NCBI GenBank assembly: GCA_030529605.1
Contig: JAUMWO010000005.1
Span: 1 to 36,312, forward strand
Length of the DNA stretch: 36,312 nucleotides
Reading direction: 5' to 3'
From: Bacillota bacterium
GTDB lineage: Bacteria > Bacillota > Clostridia > Peptostreptococcales > Acidaminobacteraceae
In this document: positions 32,948 through 36,312 of the stretch, piece by piece
How positions within the stretch are numbered: position 1 is the stretch's first letter
Layout: every line of letters begins with the position of its first letter
Notes under the pieces: generated by a model
Told to the model about the DNA's origin: nothing
What the model saw: the letters and a program-made list of their open reading frames with translations, nothing else
Databases searched by the model: none
Made by a program: the position numbers and the translations under genes

Positions 32948-33779
32948 TCACTCCAAGGTTTTGTTGTGCAGCAAGGTCAATCGATCATTGCCGAGTTCCT
33001 GTTCCCAAATTCTACCGTCCGGTGCGATGTAGTAATTGTGTACCACGGTGATCGGAGGGGGCTGGTACCGCACGATCCAGGATCTCCGGCACATTCCACA
33101 TCCAGGTGCGGATCATCGTGGGATTGAGGAATCCGAGACCTTCGGTCGGTTGCTGTGTCAAGATGAGTGTGGTCTCTTGAAATTCGTCTTCCGTGAGCAG
33201 GAGATCTTCGTCCGGTTCGGAGAGAGTCAGGCGGTTGATCGGCCCTCTCTCCGGATATTGGACGACATAATTCGCTGCAATCTTCTTGCGCGGCGCAACT
33301 TCATCGCCGCTCATGTCGAGTTCGAGATCCATCGAGAGCCGGCCGCTAAAGGCGTAGAGATCCCCCGTGTAGGAGTAGAGGATGTCGTCCATCGAAGCAT
33401 GCGCCGGATCGACTCGAAGCAGGTCGACGCTGACCGCGGAGAGCTCCAGAAAGAGGATGCGCAGATAATGTTCCTCACCGGTTCCGCCGTAGTTTGGGAT
33501 CTCGGCGATCCATTGTCCTTGCTTGAGTTCATCCGGAATGCTGTCGAGGTAATGCGAGAGGTTGTTCAGCTGCTCCTCTGCCGGCTCGGTGCCGGCGATG
33601 TCAGTCTGAGCGGTGCCTTCGTTGCCCGCTGCGGAGTGAGGGACAGAAGTCATCTCCGTTCGGGTATTCGAGCCGTTATTCGTGCCGGGATCGGATACGT
33701 CCGCTCGGCAGCCACAGAGGAAGCTCAGCATGAGACTGATCGATACGAGTAACGCGATTTTCGAGGGTTTCAGGATCAC
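32948..33779 (-). pseudogene. Lipoprotein, paralogue of the upstream gene, with internal deletion and frameshift
   Basis: It begins with a GTG at 33779 overlapping the stop of the upstream paralogue (GTGA) and has a lipoprotein signal (KIALLVSISLMLSFLCGC). It then follows its sister: WIAEIPNYGGTGEEHYLRI, LTLSEPDEDLLLTEDEFQETT, LNPTMIRTWMWNVPEILDRA. After that the frame runs into out-of-frame residues and stops at 33012. In a second frame the expected ending appears, VVHNYYIAPDGRIWEQEL, up to a TGA at 32948. Compared with the sister, about 25-30 residues between PEI..RA and the APDGR block are missing. A deletion that also broke the frame is the simplest reading. If translated, a tail-less version would be made. 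Confidence 0.75.
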
Positions 33780-34711
33780 CGGAATGTTTCGCTCCAAATC
33801 AGCTTGTTGGTGTCGGTCACCGGATCGTATTCCCAGACTCTGCCGTCCGGAGCGAGGAAAAAGTGATACTCCGCCACAAACTGTCCGTAGTGATGAAGTC
33901 CGAGTTGGACGAGGAGGCAATCGATGTTGTCGATGACGGCGGTTTCCTCGGTGACGCGCATCGCCAAGGTTTCTTGTTTGGTCGCGCGCTCAAAGATTTC
34001 CGGGATGCCGAACATGTAATGGCGCACCATGGTCGGGTTCAGCAATTCCATCCCCGGGCGAATTTCCTGGATCAAAGTGTATGTCGTATCGGGGAATTCG
34101 TTCGAACGGAGCAGCGGATCGAGCGTCGGTTCGGAGAGTGTAAAGAAGCGTGTCTCCGCATCCAGTGCGTAGGAAACGCGGTATTCGGCATCGATTTCGT
34201 CGCGCGGAATATCGCTCGGACTCAGCCCGTTCCCGGCATATTCCAAATGCAGTTTCATCCGAAACTTCCCGTCTTGTGCGACGAGCTCGCCTTCATAGGA
34301 TGCGAGAATCTCGTTGGACGGATTGATTGCTCCGGCCGGATCTTTCACGATGTCCACACTGAGTATGGAATTGGGGAAGAAGATCATCCGGAGCGAGTAC
34401 TCCTGCCCGCTGCCGCCGTAGTTTGGAAGCGGTGCGACCCAATATCCGTTCAGCATTTCCTTGGGGAGACCGTTCGGAACGGGATCTGTCACTGCGGATG
34501 CGTAAGGTGTCGCACTCTGAGGCGAAGAGGTAAGGGTGTAAGTCTGGGTTTCCGGCGCCGTCGTCGGACTCCCTGCCGCCGTGGTCGGAAGCGACGAAGT
34601 CGAAGGTGCGGTCTCGGTAGGGTTGGAGCTCGGTTCACTCTTACAGCCGGCGAGGCAGATCAGGATCAATGCGAACGCGATCAGCACTGCGGTCATACGT
34701 TGTTTGTTCAT
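33776..34711 (-). CDS. Lipoprotein of unknown function (intact paralogue)
   Basis: Surface lipoprotein of 311 residues. The ATG at 34711 overlaps the stop of the arsC-like gene (ATGA). Signal peptide MNKQRMTAVLIAFALILICLAGC, lipobox LAGC with the cysteine at residue 23, then a long S/T/P/A-rich linker (about 25-75). The folded part has WVAPLPNYGGSGQEYSLRMIFF, TLSEPTLDPLLRSNEFPDTT, LNPTMVRHYMFGIPEIFERA and, near the end, FLAPDGRVWEYDP. The family is not known to me, but the next gene is its clear, damaged paralogue. It is unrelated in sequence to the pair at 21929-23894. Confidence 0.82.
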   Translation of the reverse strand: MNKQRMTAVLIAFALILICLAGCKSEPSSNPTETAPSTSSLPTTAAGSPTTAPETQTYTLTSSPQSATPYASAVTDPVPNGLPKEMLNGYWVAPLPNYGGSGQEYSLRMIFFPNSILSVDIVKDPAGAINPSNEILASYEGELVAQDGKFRMKLHLEYAGNGLSPSDIPRDEIDAEYRVSYALDAETRFFTLSEPTLDPLLRSNEFPDTTYTLIQEIRPGMELLNPTMVRHYMFGIPEIFERATKQETLAMRVTEETAVIDNIDCLLVQLGLHHYGQFVAEYHFFLAPDGRVWEYDPVTDTNKLIWSETFR

Positions 34712-35052
34712 AAGTCTTCCCACTCCTTTTCTTTGAAGCCGATCAAAACGCGGTCTTTCGTGATCAGAAGCGGGCGTTTGACGAGCATACCGTCGCCGGC
34801 GAGCATTTGGTATTGCTCTTCCTCGGACATCGTCGGCAGCTTGGACGCGAGTTCGAGTCCGCGGTATAGTTGTCCGCTGGTGTTGAAAAATCGTTTGAGC
34901 GGCTGGTTCGAGAGCTGATGCCATGCGCGAATTTCCTCCACGGTCGGTTTCTCGAGTTTGATGTCGCGCATCACATAGTGTCGATTGTGTGTTTCAAGCC
35001 AAGCCTTGGCTTTTTGACAAGTTGTTCATTTTGGATAGCAAAGAAACAGCAT
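34708..35052 (-). CDS. Candidate selenoprotein of the ArsC/Spx/YusI family (in-frame TGA = Sec at residue 9)
   Basis: Thioredoxin-fold reductase-like protein, 114 residues if the TGA at 35026-35028 is read through. The true start is the ATG at 35052 (GAAGGAGGAACT before it): MLFLCYPK, then TGA, then TTCQKAKAWLETHNRHYVMRD. Family members such as B. subtilis YusI read YPKC-TTC-(R/K)KAK at this place, so the TGA stands exactly on the first, catalytic Cys of CxxC, while the second Cys is kept. The rest is typical (RFFNTSGQLYRGL, DGMLVKRPLLI, VLIGFKEKEWE). A hairpin at 34996-35012 lies at SECIS distance. Ordinary calling gives only an 88-residue fragment from an inner ATG (34974) without the active site. 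It is 59 bases downstream of the racemase and overlaps the next lipoprotein gene. Confidence 0.85.
34996..35012 (-). promoter_or_regulatory. Candidate bacterial SECIS element
   Basis: In the mRNA, 13 bases after the UGA, AAGCCA-AGGCT-TGGCUU forms a six-pair stem with a five-base loop; the loop begins 20 bases after the UGA. Loop AGGCU carries G in its first two positions, as bacterial SECIS elements do, and recalls AGGUCU of E. coli fdhF. Confidence 0.65.
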
Positions 35053-35111
35053 AGTTCCTCCTTCGTGTTTTCCCCGGGGATGGTCGGGATAGTTCTGCAG
35101 AGCAGTACCCG

Positions 35112-36176
35112 TCACCGGATCACTTTCTTGACATAACGGCTGGTGAAGGCGCGCAGCATAGCGCCGTAATCGCATCGGAAGCGTAACACATCGCCGACGC
35201 GATACGAAGCGGAGCAATCGGTCAGGTCGAAGATGGTGTGATCGCTGGAACCGCCGACGAGGGTGATCGCCGAGTCGAGTGGAGTCAATCCGCTTGCGTC
35301 GATGTCCTGTTTGCCGATGGCGACGATGGCGCGGAGTCGTTCACCGCGATCGACGAAGGTCGGAACCTGCCCGAAGGCGTCGTAGCCGATTTCGCCGGTC
35401 GGTACCGACGGTTTGTGTTTGAGCTCGACGATCTCGGCTTCGAGGACGAAGGTGTCGTTGTGAAAGCCCTCGAGTTCTTTGAGATAGGCGGTCTCCTTGC
35501 CGCAGACGACGGCCTCCCCGATCCGCAGATTGTTGATGCCCTTCGGCATCTTGCCGCTCTGCAGAAGCGGAATGCTGCTCGAATTGCCGCCGGAGACGAT
35601 AGCAAGTTGTACGCCGTATTTGTTTTCGATCGCCGCCGCCGTATTCGCAAGGACGCCGAGGTTGTCGCCGGACGGGATGACGCCCCCGTAGCATGTCAGA
35701 TTGACGCCGATGCCCTTGAGTTCGAGATGAGGAGCGCGCAGCACTTCGCCGGCGACTTCGATCGCTTCCTCGGGCTTCATTCCTTCGCGCAGATCGCCGA
35801 GATCGACCATGAGGGCAATGCCATGTCGAAGTCCGGCGCGGGCTGCCGCATCGGCGAGTGCCCGAATCGTCGTAACTTCCGAGTTGAGGCTGATCTCGGC
35901 ATGCCGGACCACCGCATCCACTTCGGAGAGCATCGGCAGTCGCAGCAAAACCCTTGGGACACCAAGTGAAGCGAGCTGCTCCAGATTCTCGATGCGGGAG
36001 TCCGCGAGCGCTTCCACGCCGGCTTCGACGGCGATGCGCGCGAGTTCCGGCATCGCCGTGTAGACCTTGGTCACGGCGAAGATGCCGACACCATGCGCGC
36101 GGCCGATTTCGACCATGCGCGAATAATTGTGTTTGAGTTTGGCGGCATCGATGACGATGCGCGGGTAGCTTGTCAT
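35112..36176 (-). CDS. orr: Ornithine racemase (Orr), PLP-dependent
   Basis: Alanine-racemase-like PLP enzyme of 354 residues interconverting L- and D-ornithine, the entry step for the D-specific aminomutase. The PLP lysine is in GIFAVTKVYTAMPELA (K near residue 37). Further barrel motifs are ALADSRIENL, MVDLGDLREGM, GVNLTCYGGVIPS, and VSGGNSSSIPLL, the phosphate-binding and Tyr/Ser region of this group. It lacks the C-terminal beta-domain of Alr-type alanine racemases, as expected for Orr. The ATG overlaps the stop of the upstream GlmL/MutL-like gene (ATGA), its usual neighbour in ornithine clusters. Confidence 0.93.
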   Translation of the reverse strand: MTSYPRIVIDAAKLKHNYSRMVEIGRAHGVGIFAVTKVYTAMPELARIAVEAGVEALADSRIENLEQLASLGVPRVLLRLPMLSEVDAVVRHAEISLNSEVTTIRALADAAARAGLRHGIALMVDLGDLREGMKPEEAIEVAGEVLRAPHLELKGIGVNLTCYGGVIPSGDNLGVLANTAAAIENKYGVQLAIVSGGNSSSIPLLQSGKMPKGINNLRIGEAVVCGKETAYLKELEGFHNDTFVLEAEIVELKHKPSVPTGEIGYDAFGQVPTFVDRGERLRAIVAIGKQDIDASGLTPLDSAITLVGGSSDHTIFDLTDCSASYRVGDVLRFRCDYGAMLRAFTSRYVKKVIR

Positions 36177-36312
36177 AGGGTCTCCTTGTGCTCCGCTGTG
36201 TCGTGGGGACCTGTCAGGGACTCGGTCGCTTGAGGACGGTTCCGGTCATCGCGAGGGATGCCGAGGGAACCCAAGAGCAGAGCAAGAGCCGCCTCGGGGT
36301 ACTCTTTGGAAA
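36173..36312 (-). CDS. C-terminal end of a GlmL/MutL-like ornithine-degradation accessory protein (partial)
   Basis: The last 45 codons of an ORF enter from the right edge and stop at 36173, overlapping the orr start. The visible segment SKEYPEAALALLLGSLGIP resembles the C-terminal helix of GlmL/MutL proteins, which end with similar xxYPEAALRLL sequences; the final 25 residues are a polar tail. In other clostridia a GlmL-related ATPase lies directly before or after orr and is thought to reactivate or assist the B12 mutase. The identification rests on a short segment plus context. Confidence 0.6.
   Translation of the reverse strand, partial: SKEYPEAALALLLGSLGIPRDDRNRPQATESLTGPHDTAEHKETL

Noticed and set aside
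17456-33067. Both broken genes have GGTACC close to the break
   Set aside because: Other GGTACC sites in the window (10890, 12161, 23700) lie in intact genes, so the coincidence is not meaningful.
1-36312. CRISPR array, tRNA or rRNA genes
   Set aside because: No regularly spaced repeats and no tRNA or rRNA signatures were seen on reading through.

Overview
The window looks like chromosome of a moderately GC-rich, anaerobic, amino-acid-fermenting Bacillota of the Clostridia type. The reasons are strong GGAGG ribosome sites throughout, intrinsic terminators, an SLH-domain surface protein, ECF transporter genes, an almost complete D-ornithine fermentation pathway, and -24/-12 (sigma-54) promoters on catabolic operons. 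No tRNA, rRNA, CRISPR array or insertion sequence was seen.

Layout. 1-6314 (all minus): a TRAP transporter (dctP-dctQ-dctM, the last cut by the window edge) behind a sigma-54 promoter, preceded by a DctB/DctD-like sensor kinase and sigma-54 response regulator. 6347-7867 (minus): an ABC-F ATPase with a leader that carries a 4-codon upstream ORF and competing hairpins. 8219-13433 (plus): a Dps-like ferritin, an unrecognised protein, a decayed stretch, a large SLH surface protein and an SSAT-like acetyltransferase. 13494-14267 (minus): a TspO-related membrane protein. 14313-21701 (minus): ecfS-ecfT-ecfA-araC followed by two half-size ABC exporters, the first with a frameshift; this is an iron/metallophore-like layout with a palindromic operator in its leader. 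21929-23894 (plus): two tandem paralogous surface proteins. 24364-29763 (plus): ord-ortA-ortB-oraS-oraE behind a consensus-perfect sigma-54 promoter. 29905-31786 (plus): an AAA ATPase plus a DUF4276-like protein, a probable two-gene anti-phage module. 31811-32382 (minus): a DUF3796-like membrane protein and its Xre regulator. 32566-36312 (minus): GlmL/MutL-like protein (partial), ornithine racemase, a short ArsC/YusI-family protein, two paralogous lipoproteins (one broken) and a small unknown protein.

The most notable observation is at 34708-35052. The ArsC/Spx/YusI-like gene has an in-frame TGA exactly where the first cysteine of the family's CxxC motif belongs (UTTC). The TGA is followed at the usual bacterial SECIS distance by a stem-loop (AAGCCA-AGGCT-TGGCTT). 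This strongly suggests an unannotated selenoprotein that ordinary gene calling truncates to an N-terminally incomplete protein.

How the parts fit together: the ornithine genes are split into two convergent arms, the ord-ortAB-oraSE arm and the glmL-orr arm. Between them lie a defence-like module, an Xre/DUF3796 pair and the selenoprotein-lipoprotein operon. Racemase turns L- into D-ornithine; OraSE, Ord and OrtAB then carry it to alanine and acetyl-CoA. Both the TRAP operon and the ornithine operon have sigma-54 promoters, and GCGTGAA half-sites lie upstream of each, so one enhancer-binding protein might serve both; that link is inference.
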